Assembly (NCBI RefSeq): GCF_001644645.1
Contig: NZ_CP011390.1
Span: 4,212,001 to 4,276,000 of the forward strand
DNA from: Flavisolibacter tropicus
GTDB lineage: Bacteria > Bacteroidota > Bacteroidia > Chitinophagales > Chitinophagaceae
DNA length: 64,000 nt
Direction: 5' to 3'
The notes under the pieces were generated by a model. That model saw nothing but the letters and a program-made list of their open reading frames with translations, was not told where the DNA came from and did no database searches. This document shows, piece after piece, positions 44,605 to 53,880 of the stretch; the first letter of the stretch is position 1; each line of letters begins with the position of its first letter. The position numbers and the translations under genes are program-made.

Positions 44605-45066
44605 TTATCCAGCATGCTGTGAGGATATAAAAGGCTCAGCAAACTCTATTCGTCCCTCATCCATTAGTGCTTTTAAAAGAGAATAAATGGGATTATAGTT
44701 AACAGCGGCAGGAATTTCAACAACAAAATACCTGTTACTTAATCCTTCAGTTATACAACCAAGAACAGCCAACTGTTCTCTAAGCTCAGATGTTTTATAA
44801 GGTTCTTTCATCAATACAACCTGGACAACGGAACTTCCTGACCGTTGCCTTACTTCTCGAAATGTAAGCATCTTCTCATCACTGTCGTGTTCAGCATAAA
44901 AAATATCATCTGGAGCTATATCAGGGCCATAAAACGGAATTGAGTCCAATTGATAAAGTCCATTTTCCTTATCTACTATCAATGCCCACATTGTCTCAAC
45001 GGTTTCTTCTTCAAGAACATCACTGTAATAACGGAAAAGCACTTTAGTGTGAGATTCTTCTTGCAT
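44605..45066 (-). CDS. DUF4265-family protein
   Basis: A 153-residue protein that fits DUF4265: LFRYYSDVLEEETVETMWALIVDKENGLYQLDSIPFYGPDIAPDD, then LTFREVRQRSGSSVVQVVL and LREQLAVLGCITEGLSNRYFVVEIPA. Members are small, found singly in many phyla and of unknown role. The frame opens 11 codons earlier with a TTG; the ATG at 45066 (MQEESHTKVLFRYY) suits the family. It is the upstream member of the row of small genes. Confidence 0.82.
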   Translation of the reverse strand: MQEESHTKVLFRYYSDVLEEETVETMWALIVDKENGLYQLDSIPFYGPDIAPDDIFYAEHDSDEKMLTFREVRQRSGSSVVQVVLMKEPYKTSELREQLAVLGCITEGLSNRYFVVEIPAAVNYNPIYSLLKALMDEGRIEFAEPFISSQHAG

Positions 45067-45111
45067 ATTTGGAGTAGTATTGGGTTGCCTAACTACCAAA
45101 TATAGGTATGT

Positions 45112-45167
45112 TTAGGTCTAAGCAGGGCCTTCACAGTCAAGCCTTGTAGCGCAGCGAGTCCCCCCTT
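45112..45167. repeat. R element 3
   Basis: taggtctaagcagggccttc, then a loop with gccttgtagcgcagcgag, and a diverged right arm ending cccccttatg. It lies between the divergent DUF4265 and sigma-factor genes. Confidence 0.7.
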
Positions 45168-45278
45168 ATGTATGGAAAGCTGTTCAAAACATCCTTAAGT
45201 AATCACAATACTTCTCCCCAAAATAGTACAAGCGGCCTACGCTTCTTTTCTCTTTCGTTTATCTTAGTATCAGTCTGC

Positions 45279-45836
45279 ATGAGCGCGTATGCCACACATA
45301 CCGACGAAGAGCTGGTGCGCCTAATCAAAACAGGCGACACCGCTGCGTTTACCGAAGCCTACAACCGGTATTGGGAGCAGCTGCTGGCCCTGGGCTATTA
45401 TTACACGCACCAGAAACAAGCCGCTGAAGACATCGTCCACGAAGTATTCACAAGCCTATGGGCACGACGAACCGAGCTGCCCATTCAATCCCTGAAAGCC
45501 TACCTGGCCACCGCAGTGAAGTTTTCTGTATTTAAAACCATTGCACGTGATAAACGACGACGCGAGCTGCAGCAGGGGATGAATATACCGGAACACACCA
45601 CCGACGTAGAGGAAAAGCTGGATGCCCGCTTCTTGCAAGATTATCTCAATGGCGTGGTGGAGCAACTGCCCGACAAAGCACGCCTGGTGTTTACTTACAG
45701 CCGCGCAGAGGAGTTGTCAGTAAAAGAGATTGCTACCAAAATGGACCTTTCCCCCAAAGCTGTTGAATACCACATGACCAAGGCCCTGCGCGCCTTAAAA
45801 GAGGCGGTCAAAAAAATAAAATTCTTTTTTGTTTAG
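45279..45836 (+). CDS. ECF RNA polymerase sigma factor (FecI-like)
   Basis: A 185-residue ECF sigma factor. Region 2 is DEELVRLIKTGDTAAFTEAYNRYWEQLLALGYYYTHQKQAAEDIVHEVF; region 4 is LPDKARLVFTYSRAEELSVKEIATKMDLSPKAVEYHMTKALRALKEAV with a helix-turn-helix. I start at the ATG at 45279; the frame extends back to 45168 but that part lies in R3 and is A/T rich. It is followed by FecR, a TonB receptor and DUF4249, the usual cell-surface signalling order, and should drive transcription of these genes. Confidence 0.94.
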   Translation: MSAYATHTDEELVRLIKTGDTAAFTEAYNRYWEQLLALGYYYTHQKQAAEDIVHEVFTSLWARRTELPIQSLKAYLATAVKFSVFKTIARDKRRRELQQGMNIPEHTTDVEEKLDARFLQDYLNGVVEQLPDKARLVFTYSRAEELSVKEIATKMDLSPKAVEYHMTKALRALKEAVKKIKFFFV

Positions 45837-45866
45837 GGATCGGTAGGGCTGGTGGTACTATAGAGT

Positions 45867-46817
45867 ATGACCGAGCAATACATAGAAGAGCTGGTGCAGA
45901 AATACGCCGATGGCACAGCCACTCCTAAGGAGGTGCAGCAGCTGATGGACTGGTATCATGCCGCGCCCATTGGCGATGTGCCATGGCCGGATACTGACGC
46001 ACAGGAAAAGGAGAAGGTGCAACAGCGCATGTTGCAGCGGCTGCAAAACACACTTCCAGCAAAGAAAGGTCACCTTTATTGGTTAACACCCTTGCGTGTT
46101 GCGGCGGCCGTACTGATTGCGGTTTTATCTGCTGCTCTTTTTTATTATTGGCCATCGGCACCTGTAGCCTATATTACTATTACCAATCCTTCCGGGCGTA
46201 TCAAGCAAGTGCAACTGCCTGATGGTAGCACCGTGTGGCTCAACGCAGCTACTACACTTAAATATGCCAGCGCCTTTTCTAAACACCGCCAACTGCAACT
46301 GGATGGCGAAGCCTTCTTTGATGTAACGCACAATGCGGAGCATCCCTTCTCTGTAGAAGCGGGCGAGGTACAGGTAACAGTACTGGGCACACGTTTTAAT
46401 ATTTCTGGATATACTTCTTCTAACCGTACTACAGTTTCCCTACTAAAAGGAAAGGTTCGCGTGTCGGCTGAAGAAAAAGAGCTGGCCGTGCTTAGTCCTG
46501 CTACCCAGTTGGAGTGGGATCGGCAATTAAGAAAAGCAATTACGAAGTCCATTGATACAACAGCCGCAGTAGCATGGAAAGCAGGTCGGCTGCAGTTCCA
46601 GGGACAAACGCTGGGCGAGATCATGCAGGCCCTGGAGCGCTGGTATGGAGTGCCGGCTCACTTTACTAATTCCAACTTAAGCCAGTGCCGTTACTATATG
46701 AGCTTTGATAGTGCTATGCCACTGAAAAAGGTACTGGACCTGATGACAGAGATCACCGATATGCACTTTGCTCTTGACAAACAAACCATTATTATTTCTG
46801 GCAAAGGCTGTCAGTAA
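45867..46817 (+). CDS. FecR-family anti-sigma factor
   Basis: A 316-residue anti-sigma factor. The N-terminal cytoplasmic part (YIEELVQKYADGTATPKEVQQLMDWY) binds the sigma factor, a membrane helix follows (about residues 75-94), then the periplasmic FecR domain (RIKQVQLPDGSTVWLNAATTLKYASAF ... LDGEAFFDVTHN) and a DUF4974 domain (FQGQTLGEIMQALERWYGVP). It lies 31 bases after the sigma gene and 26 before the receptor gene. Confidence 0.95.
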   Translation: MTEQYIEELVQKYADGTATPKEVQQLMDWYHAAPIGDVPWPDTDAQEKEKVQQRMLQRLQNTLPAKKGHLYWLTPLRVAAAVLIAVLSAALFYYWPSAPVAYITITNPSGRIKQVQLPDGSTVWLNAATTLKYASAFSKHRQLQLDGEAFFDVTHNAEHPFSVEAGEVQVTVLGTRFNISGYTSSNRTTVSLLKGKVRVSAEEKELAVLSPATQLEWDRQLRKAITKSIDTTAAVAWKAGRLQFQGQTLGEIMQALERWYGVPAHFTNSNLSQCRYYMSFDSAMPLKKVLDLMTEITDMHFALDKQTIIISGKGCQ

Positions 46818-46842
46818 GTTTTAAATCGTTGAGAACCTATTT

Positions 46843-49419
46843 ATGCGAACATTCTTGTGTAGTCTTTTCTTTTTACTGCCTTTCTTAGGCAAAACGCAGC
46901 GTATGGAAGATGTGCGCATCTCCCTGCGGCTGCAAGACGTTTCTTTACAAACCCTAATGCAGCGTATTGAGTCGCTCACACCATTTCGCTTCCAGGCCAG
47001 GGCGGAAGACATTGAACGTGAAGCACACATATCTATTCAGGCTACTGATCAACCTGTAAGTGATATCTTAAAAAAAGCCCTGACGGGCCGCCACCTCCAG
47101 TTTCGACAGGTAGGTACCAACATCATATTATCTCGTAAGGAAACAAATACAGGCACCGGAAAGAAGTATGCACTGCATGGCACTATCCGCTCCGCTAAAT
47201 CAGGTGAGACTATTATTGGCGCCACCATAAGCATTGTGAATACGTCTACAGCTACCACTACCAATGAGTATGGTTTCTATTCCCTCACCTTACCCGAGGG
47301 ACAGTATACCGTGCAGCTGTCTGCGGTGGGTTTAGAAACAAAACAGGTAGCTGTTGATCTAACAAAAGACAGCCAGCTTTCCCTAAACCTGGAAGAAGAA
47401 TCTAAAGAGCTGGCCACCGTTACCGTTACAGCTAGTGCCACCGCTACAAGCCGTAAGTCTCCCCAAATGAGTATGGAGCGTATCAATGTACGATCGGTGC
47501 GTAACATCCCGGTGATCTTTGGTGAGCGCGATGTATTAAAGACCATGCAGCTGTTGCCCGGTGTAAAGAGCGCTGGTGAAGGCAACAGCGGTTTTTATGT
47601 ACGTGGCGGCACGGCCGATCAAAACCTGATCCTGCTGGATGAAGCACCTGTGTACAACCCATCACACTTACTGGGTTTCTTCTCCACCTTCAATTCAGAC
47701 GCTATTAAAAACGTAACGCTTTATAAAGGGGCGCAACCGGCGCAGTATGGTGGTCGACTATCATCGGTGGTAGATATTAAAATGAACGAGGGCAACAACC
47801 AGGACCTGGACGTAAGTGGTGGTATTGGTTTGATCGCTTCACGCCTCATGGTGGAAGGACCGTTGCAAAAGGGCAAGTCTTCTTTCCTGGTCTCAGGCCG
47901 TAGAACCTATGCCGACTTGTTCCTACGCTGGCTGGGCGATTCCTCCTTGCGTAATGCCCGCCTTTATTTTTACGATCTCAATACAAAACTGAATTTCCAG
48001 TTGGGTAAAAACGACCAGCTCTTTCTCTCGGGTTATTTTGGGCGAGATGTATTAAGCCAGCAAGACATTGCCGGTATTAATTGGGGCAACACCACCAGTA
48101 CGCTGCGTTGGAATCATATTTTCAATGAAAAGCTGTTCTCCAACACCTCGCTTATTTATAGCAACTACGATTATAAGATCACTACCAACACCGAAGCCAC
48201 CGACTATCACATACGCTCCCGCATCCGCGACTGGAACCTGAAGGAAGAAGCACAGTGGTATGCCAACACCCGCAATACGCTCACCTTTGGGCTTAATGCC
48301 ATCTATCATACCATTAAGCCCGGCGAGATATCTGTAGGTAATGAGAATGAAATGGTGTCCGAAGATCTGCAGGACCGCTACTCGCTGGAAAGCGCGCTGT
48401 ATGCAAGTAATACCTGGCGCGCTTCCGATAAGTGGAGCCTTACCTATGGATTGCGTCTTTCTGCCTTTACTATTTTGGGAGAAGGAGATTATTACCATAT
48501 TGATGCTGATGGAAATGTCACCGATACGCTACACTACAACCGTGGCGAAGTGGTGAAAACCTATATTGATCCTGAGCCACGCATTGCAGCCAGCTACCAG
48601 TTGAATAGCAGCAGTGCGCTGAAGCTATCCTACTCGCGCAATGTGCAGAACCTGCACCTAGTTTCTAATTCTACATCAGCCTCACCTACCGATAAGTGGG
48701 TGGCCAGTACCAACATCATAAAACCAGAGAAAGCGGATCAATTAGCGTTGGGGTATTATAAATCATTGAATGATCCACGTTATGAACTGAATGTAGAGGC
48801 TTATTATAAGACCATGCAAAATGTAATTGACTATCGCAACGGCGCGCAGGTATTTACCAATGAGCCTATTGAAACGCAACTGTTGTTTGGAAAGGGTAGG
48901 GCCTATGGTATGGAATGGCTGTTTAAAAAGAAGGCAGGCCGGTTTAGCGGTTGGGTCAGTTATACACTCTCCAAAACAGAGCGCCAGATAGAAGGCATTA
49001 ATAATGGACAGTGGTACAATGCGCGTCAAGACCGCACACATGACATTGCTATAGTAGGAATGTATCAGCTGAATAACAAGTGGACGCTGTCAGCTAATTG
49101 GATCTATTATACCGGCGATGCGGTTACTTATCCTACCGGCAAATACCGGTTAGATAATGAAGTGTACTTCTATTTCAGCGACCGCAACGGCTACCGCATG
49201 CCCAACTATCATCGACTGGACCTAGGTGCTACACGACAGTTAAAGAAGGGTAAGAAGTTTTCTTCTGAATTGAACTTTAGCCTGTTTAACGCCTATGGAC
49301 ATGCGAACGCTTACCAGATCAGTTTCCGTGAAAGCGAAACGGATCCTTCTAAAACCGAAGCGGTGCAAACCTCGCTGTTCACGTTTGTGCCTTCTATTAC
49401 CTACAACTTTAAATTTTAA
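46843..49419 (+). CDS. TonB-dependent receptor with STN domain (FecA-like)
   Basis: An 858-residue outer-membrane receptor. The signal peptide is residues 1-19. An STN signalling domain (about 25-98) interacts with the FecR periplasmic domain; a carboxypeptidase-D-like domain (about 108-195), a plug (about 205-320, FYVRGGTADQNLILLDEAPVYNPSH) and a barrel ending YNFKF follow. Unlike the three SusC proteins it is shorter, has STN and is partnered by DUF4249 rather than SusD. The ligand is unknown, perhaps a siderophore, peptide or sugar. Confidence 0.95.
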   Translation: MRTFLCSLFFLLPFLGKTQRMEDVRISLRLQDVSLQTLMQRIESLTPFRFQARAEDIEREAHISIQATDQPVSDILKKALTGRHLQFRQVGTNIILSRKETNTGTGKKYALHGTIRSAKSGETIIGATISIVNTSTATTTNEYGFYSLTLPEGQYTVQLSAVGLETKQVAVDLTKDSQLSLNLEEESKELATVTVTASATATSRKSPQMSMERINVRSVRNIPVIFGERDVLKTMQLLPGVKSAGEGNSGFYVRGGTADQNLILLDEAPVYNPSHLLGFFSTFNSDAIKNVTLYKGAQPAQYGGRLSSVVDIKMNEGNNQDLDVSGGIGLIASRLMVEGPLQKGKSSFLVSGRRTYADLFLRWLGDSSLRNARLYFYDLNTKLNFQLGKNDQLFLSGYFGRDVLSQQDIAGINWGNTTSTLRWNHIFNEKLFSNTSLIYSNYDYKITTNTEATDYHIRSRIRDWNLKEEAQWYANTRNTLTFGLNAIYHTIKPGEISVGNENEMVSEDLQDRYSLESALYASNTWRASDKWSLTYGLRLSAFTILGEGDYYHIDADGNVTDTLHYNRGEVVKTYIDPEPRIAASYQLNSSSALKLSYSRNVQNLHLVSNSTSASPTDKWVASTNIIKPEKADQLALGYYKSLNDPRYELNVEAYYKTMQNVIDYRNGAQVFTNEPIETQLLFGKGRAYGMEWLFKKKAGRFSGWVSYTLSKTERQIEGINNGQWYNARQDRTHDIAIVGMYQLNNKWTLSANWIYYTGDAVTYPTGKYRLDNEVYFYFSDRNGYRMPNYHRLDLGATRQLKKGKKFSSELNFSLFNAYGHANAYQISFRESETDPSKTEAVQTSLFTFVPSITYNFKF

Positions 49420-49421
49420 GG

Positions 49422-50222
49422 ATGAAGCTTTTAGTAAATAGTTTTTTGTTAATACTGCTGGTGGGTGTAACGGCCTGTGAGAAAGTGATTGATATAGACG
49501 TGCACGAAAGCGATACGCTGTATGTGATAGAAGGAGTAATAACCAATGAGTCCGGCAACTGTAATGTATACGTAAGCCGCACCCAGCCTTTTAATGAAGA
49601 CAACAATTTTGAGCAGGTGAGTGGCGCTGCCGTTAAAATAAAAGACAATGGCCAGGAAATCGTATTAACAGAGACAAGGCCAGGCGTGTACCAAACAACT
49701 ACACTTACTGGAATTCCTGGCCACCGTTATGATCTCTCAGTATCCATCAATAACCAGGTGTTCACTGCCACCTGCACCATGCCGCAGCCCGTAAAGATAG
49801 ATACACTATACGTAGCACCCGGCCCCTTTGGGCAGTTTCAGTTTGCTACCGTAGGCTATACCGATCATGCCGGAGCTAACAACCAATATCGTTTTGTGCA
49901 ATATGTAAATGGCACCAAAGACCCGGAGATCTTTTGGGAGAATGATGAATTTACCGACGGCCAAAAGATAGTGGTACAACTGGATACTGGCGTAGACAAA
50001 AAGGACGACCCTCGTAACATTAATAGCGGTGATCAGGTAACTGTTGAAATGCAAGGATTGGATGAAGCTGTCTTCAAGTACTGGTACTCGCTCCAATCCG
50101 ATGGCGGCGATGGGGGCGGTAATTCCGCCGCTCCTGCTAATCCTGTTACTAATATCAAAGGCGGCGCCCTTGGTTATTTCAGCGCTCATACTATTGACCG
50201 AAGGACGGTTATAGCGCCTTAA
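49422..50222 (+). CDS. DUF4249 lipoprotein
   Basis: A 266-residue lipoprotein. The lipobox is VTACEK (Cys19 or so), and CEKVIDIDVHESDTLYVIEGVITNE is the usual DUF4249 start. It follows the TonB receptor by two bases, so it is translationally coupled. In Bacteroidota these proteins accompany STN-type receptors and may act as surface partners, in a place similar to SusD. The end GYFSAHTIDRRTVIAP is typical. Confidence 0.92.
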   Translation: MKLLVNSFLLILLVGVTACEKVIDIDVHESDTLYVIEGVITNESGNCNVYVSRTQPFNEDNNFEQVSGAAVKIKDNGQEIVLTETRPGVYQTTTLTGIPGHRYDLSVSINNQVFTATCTMPQPVKIDTLYVAPGPFGQFQFATVGYTDHAGANNQYRFVQYVNGTKDPEIFWENDEFTDGQKIVVQLDTGVDKKDDPRNINSGDQVTVEMQGLDEAVFKYWYSLQSDGGDGGGNSAAPANPVTNIKGGALGYFSAHTIDRRTVIAP

Positions 50223-50258
50223 GGAAATGTGAGAAAAGCTTCACACTTTATGTAGCGG

Positions 50259-50290
50259 GTTTCACGCAGAGGCGCAGAGACGCGGAGAAA
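50259..50290. repeat. cgcagag-type repeat, left arm
   Basis: The words gtttcacgcagaggcgca and agacgcgg run at about 7-base phase. The inverse copy at 50369-50405 carries the complementary words, so the two arms bracket the terminator at 50322-50350. Confidence 0.65.
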
Positions 50291-50321
50291 GGGCTGCAAA
50301 GAATAAAAAGAACTTAAATAA

Positions 50322-50350
50322 AAAAGCACTCCACATTTAGGAGTGCTTTT
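50322..50350 (+). terminator. Terminator after the TonB-receptor operon (GCACTCC type)
   Basis: aaaagcactcc (50322-50332) pairs with ggagtgctttt (50340-50350), loop seven bases, T-rich tail. Third member of the shared terminator type. Confidence 0.85.
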
Positions 50351-50368
50351 GTTTTATAGTCGGTCTTT

Positions 50369-50405
50369 CTTAGCGTCTTCTCATCTTAGCGCCTTTGCGT
50401 GAAAC
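50369..50405. repeat. cgcagag-type repeat, right arm
   Basis: Reverse-complement counterpart of 50259-50290: cttagcgcctttgcgtgaaa (50385-50404), seen from the other strand as the same gtttcacgca word. Confidence 0.6.
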
Positions 50406-50427
50406 CATTCTTCCTTTCTTTCCCTCT

Positions 50428-50575
50428 GTGGACTGTCGTCTGTCGACCGTGGACTTCTTCTCATAGCTCATAGCTCGCAACTTTCCCTTCCTTCTTCCTT
50501 CCTTGTCAACTTCTCAACCTATCAACCTAAATCAGCCATCAGCCATCCCCACATCAGCCATCCATTCTAAATCCA
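50428..50575. repeat. Heptad array with five successive themes
   Basis: Approximately 21 heptads, almost all in phase: gtggact/gtcgtct, then atagctc (twice), cttcttc/cttcctt, tctcaac/ctatcaa and cagccat (twice). It ends with a ccattctaaatcc word as at 4077-4089. It borders the stop codon of the 50576 gene. Confidence 0.8.
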
Positions 50576-51727
50576 CTAATCCGCGGTATACCCTTTAGGC
50601 AAAGTAGGCATTTCCAAACCATCAATATATAAAGTAGCTAATGCTTTTGCCAAATAAGGATATACACCTCGGTTGTTGGTTAATACAATGAAGGTTAACT
50701 TCTCCTTGTCGAACCGAACAAAATCGGCCAATGCGGGCCCGCCGCTATGTTCAATCAGTTTGTGACCTTGATAATCAGGCGTAATGATCAGGCCCAGGCC
50801 AAAGCTTCCCGCTTTACCATTGGTTAGCATTACAGGGTTTGATAGCAACTCTTTGGTTTTTGCAGAAAGAAAATCCCCCTTGTCAAAAAGGGTTGCTGTT
50901 TTAGCAACGTTTTCTATGGAGCTATAAATACCGCCAGCAGAATAGCCGGTAGCGCCAAACCACATCTGGTTAATACGTAGTGTAGAATCCTTTTTGAACC
51001 AATGATACTCTTGTGCCTGCTCTGGAATAATGTCGAAGTCAGAGAGATCGCCAATGTTAGGATTATTGACATAGGTGTGATTAAGGGTTAAAGGTTCCAG
51101 AACATATTTCTTCAAGGCATTGAAGTAGGTTAGTCCGGTTACTTTTTCAATAACGTATTGCAGTACCCAATAATCACTGCTAACGTAGAAATCGCGCGAG
51201 CCGGGTTCGTATTCTAATGGCATTTGCGCTGCTAATTTATAGGCCATACTACTGTTTTGGGCTTTGGAGAAGTTAGCTATTTTAATACCCGATTGATGGG
51301 CGGCCAGTTGTTGTACTGTTATTTTCTTCCACTCCACAGGAACAGAGTCAATCAGTTCGTCTAAGGTTTGATTGGGTTGTAAAAACTTGTTGTCAAAAAG
51401 CTTTCCGAGCAATAAGGCGCAATAAATTTTAGAGCAGGAAGCCAGCTGAAACGCAGTGTTTTTAGTAACGTTTTGATTGAAGCCAATATGAGCTTTCCCT
51501 AGTGTGCCTATTGTCTCTATCTTACCATCTCTAACCACAGCATAGGCCAGGCCGGGAATATGTTCTTTCTGCATTAGATTGTTTAGAAAGACCCTTACTT
51601 CCTTTTCTTTTGGCTGGGCATGGCAAATAGTAGAAGGGGCAATGAAACACAGTAACAGTAGCAGTGTAGTGAATAAGCTAAAATAAAATTGTCCGTTCTT
51701 GTTTTTGGGCATCTGCTTTTTCTTCAT
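50576..51727 (-). CDS. Secreted serine hydrolase, beta-lactamase fold
   Basis: A 383-residue class-C-like serine hydrolase with a signal peptide (to about residue 37, ICHAQ). Ser97-x-x-Lys100 in LASCSK is the catalytic pair. The second motif, normally Tyr-x-Asn, reads Tyr-Val-Ser in FYVSSDYW, so the Asn is replaced. HSGG in EHSGGPALADF is the third motif. The fold is clear, activity may be altered. I start at the ATG at 51727; the frame opens 10 codons earlier. Confidence 0.9.
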   Translation of the reverse strand: MKKKQMPKNKNGQFYFSLFTTLLLLLCFIAPSTICHAQPKEKEVRVFLNNLMQKEHIPGLAYAVVRDGKIETIGTLGKAHIGFNQNVTKNTAFQLASCSKIYCALLLGKLFDNKFLQPNQTLDELIDSVPVEWKKITVQQLAAHQSGIKIANFSKAQNSSMAYKLAAQMPLEYEPGSRDFYVSSDYWVLQYVIEKVTGLTYFNALKKYVLEPLTLNHTYVNNPNIGDLSDFDIIPEQAQEYHWFKKDSTLRINQMWFGATGYSAGGIYSSIENVAKTATLFDKGDFLSAKTKELLSNPVMLTNGKAGSFGLGLIITPDYQGHKLIEHSGGPALADFVRFDKEKLTFIVLTNNRGVYPYLAKALATLYIDGLEMPTLPKGYTAD

Positions 51728-51835
51728 GGCTAACAGCGATTTGGTTGTTGAAGACAAAATTGGGCAGGTAGTAAGCCATATAAAAACCTTTGTGTATGAG
51801 GCTGCTATTTATTTGTGTGAAACGTCTGGGCCGGG

Positions 51836-51866
51836 TTGATGTTACCTATAATAACGGCTACCTTTG
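51836..51866 (+). promoter_or_regulatory. Promoter for the histidine kinase gene
   Basis: TTG (51836-51838), 20-base spacer, TACCTTTG (51859-51866). The -7 box is a full match, the -33 box lacks the first T. Initiation near 51873 would give a leader of about 48 bases. Confidence 0.6.
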
Positions 51867-51920
51867 TTTGCATACCCTACTTTCCTGGAAGTGGCAGTTA
51901 TAAAACGATTTTAAATTGAT

Positions 51921-52955
51921 ATGTCTTCAACAATAAAGGATACATGGTTACGCATTACTTGTCCATTTATTCTTATTAGTTTAAGTCTGGTGAGCCAACA
52001 GTTATTGGCGCTAAACGTTGATAAGGCTATTATAGCAGCACGCCTTATCTTTTTTATCGTTCTGAATTTTGAGTTGGCACGCGTTATCATATTGTTGGTT
52101 CGCAGCAGGTTCCCTGGACTAGCATTAACAAAGCGACGCATAGTAACGTCATCTATTTTATCAGTACTACTTACGTTCGTTGTCATTAGTTTATCTACGT
52201 GGGTCAGTCGGTTATATGGCGATAAGCCCGTTAGTTTTTTTGATGAGACTGTGCTTAACTTCTTGCAATCATTTTGGATTGGTGCTTTGATAGTGGCTCC
52301 CTATGAGGTGCTCTACTTTTACTATCTGTTGTTACGATCGGAAAAAGAAAAAGAGCAATTGCAAAAGGCTACTATAGAGAGCAGGCTGCACTCTTTACAA
52401 GCACAGATCAATCCGCACTTTCTGTTTAACAGCTTGAATACGCTGGCGGCATTAACAGTTAAAGATCCTTATAAGGCAGAAGCCTTTACCATTGAGATGA
52501 GTGCTGTTTATCGGTACTTGCTTCTAAATAATACACAACGCCTCACAACGGTAAAGAATGAACTGGATTTCATCCATTCTTTTCTGCACTTATTGAAAAC
52601 CCGTTTTGATGAAGGCTTTACGTATTGTGTTGATGTAGATCCGGCCTTTCATGCTTATTTGATGCCACCACTGACCTTGCAAATACTTGTGGAAAATGCG
52701 GTAAAGCATAATAACTTTTCTGACTATGCACCGTTGCATCTGCATATTTCTGTAGATGACGATCAGCAATTGGTTGTAACCAACACGCTGCAAAAAAAGG
52801 CGCAAACAGGGCCAGCCTCTGGCTATGGTCTATCCAATATTATATCCAGGTACAACCTGTTACAGCAGCGAGAAGTGATGGTTATAGAATCGGCTAATGA
52901 GTTTAAAGTTGTTCTACCCTTAATCAGTTCGGTATATGAAGGTGCTTATTGTTGA
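51921..52955 (+). CDS. LytS/YehU-type sensor histidine kinase
   Basis: A 344-residue inner-membrane kinase. Four hydrophobic segments cover residues 10-140. The His_kinase domain has the phospho-acceptor His166 in LQAQINPHFLFNSLNTLAAL, and the ATP-binding part has the N-box LTLQILVENAVKHN and a G-box SGYGLSNIISRYNLL. There is no sensor domain apart from the membrane part. The stop overlaps the response-regulator start by 20 bases. The ligand is unknown. Confidence 0.94.
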   Translation: MSSTIKDTWLRITCPFILISLSLVSQQLLALNVDKAIIAARLIFFIVLNFELARVIILLVRSRFPGLALTKRRIVTSSILSVLLTFVVISLSTWVSRLYGDKPVSFFDETVLNFLQSFWIGALIVAPYEVLYFYYLLLRSEKEKEQLQKATIESRLHSLQAQINPHFLFNSLNTLAALTVKDPYKAEAFTIEMSAVYRYLLLNNTQRLTTVKNELDFIHSFLHLLKTRFDEGFTYCVDVDPAFHAYLMPPLTLQILVENAVKHNNFSDYAPLHLHISVDDDQQLVVTNTLQKKAQTGPASGYGLSNIISRYNLLQQREVMVIESANEFKVVLPLISSVYEGAYC

Positions 52956-53709
52956 AGATGAAAAGCTGGCCATAGAACGGATGCAAAGGCTGCTGGCGGA
53001 AATAGCCCCGCCAGTGGAAGTGGTAGGCAGTATGAAAACCATTAAAGACACGGTAACCTTTCTGCAGCAGTCGGCTACGCCCGATTTAATACTAATGGAC
53101 ATAGAGCTAAGTGATGGAACCTGTTTTGATATATTTAAGCAAGTAGCTGTAACCAGCTTTGTAGTATTTACCACCTCTTATCATGAATATGCGCTGGAGG
53201 CTTTTCGCGCAAATAGTATTGATTACCTGTTAAAACCAATACGGCAGGTTGATCTTCAAAATAGTATCAACAAATATTATGAAATGAAGCAGCAATTTGT
53301 GGCTGCTTATCAAACAGAGACCTTGCAGCGGGCCCAGGATCAAATACAAGAGGCCTGGCCGGTTACAAGCTATCGCTCTCATTTTCTGATCAAGCAGGGA
53401 CAGCGCTATAAGACAGTTGCTGTAGAGGATATTGCGTACTTCTTTGTCGATGGGCGACTCACCTATTTAATGACCTGGAACAAGACAAAGATGGTTATTA
53501 ACCACACCTTAGAGGAAGTAGAGAAAATGGTTGATCCAGGCAGGCACCACAGAGCCAACAGGGCATTTGTTGTACATAAGAAAGCCGTGCAAGGATTTAA
53601 AAATACACTGAATGGAAAGTTGCAAGTGGAGCTTTATCCTTTAATCCAAAAAGAAGTAATGATTAGTAAGGAAAAGGCTACTGAGTTTAAGAACTGGATG
53701 CGTGAATGA
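52936..53709 (+). CDS. LytTR-family response regulator
   Basis: A 257-residue response regulator. The receiver domain (1-120) has the acidic pair ED at 7-8, phospho-acceptor Asp55 in LILMDIELSDG and the Lys in YLLKPIRQ. The LytTR DNA-binding domain follows (about 150-257), with FLIKQGQRYKTVAVEDIAYFFVDGRLTYL and HRANRAFVVHKKAV. It overlaps the kinase gene and forms a two-component pair with it. Targets cannot be told from this window. Confidence 0.95.
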   Translation: MKVLIVEDEKLAIERMQRLLAEIAPPVEVVGSMKTIKDTVTFLQQSATPDLILMDIELSDGTCFDIFKQVAVTSFVVFTTSYHEYALEAFRANSIDYLLKPIRQVDLQNSINKYYEMKQQFVAAYQTETLQRAQDQIQEAWPVTSYRSHFLIKQGQRYKTVAVEDIAYFFVDGRLTYLMTWNKTKMVINHTLEEVEKMVDPGRHHRANRAFVVHKKAVQGFKNTLNGKLQVELYPLIQKEVMISKEKATEFKNWMRE

Positions 53710-53880
53710 GTCTGGATGTAAATGATGTATTTAAAGCAGCAGGTATTTTTTGATCCGAAAGCGGTTGTCCGGAAGCGCTATTCAGCGACCCAGGTGTTCG
53801 AATGTTGCTCTTAGCGTTGCTTTGTTGTCCACAATGACTACGTTAGGTGATGTGTCTAGGGCCAAAAGCAATAACAGCGT

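Noticed and set aside
41659..45167. Defence island or prophage
   Set aside because: Only one IS and three small unassigned genes are present; no nuclease, helicase, toxin, capsid or integrase is recognisable.
45168..45278. N-terminal extension of the sigma factor
   Set aside because: The extension has no ECF features and begins at the end of the R3 repeat; the ATG at 45279 gives a normal ECF N-terminus.
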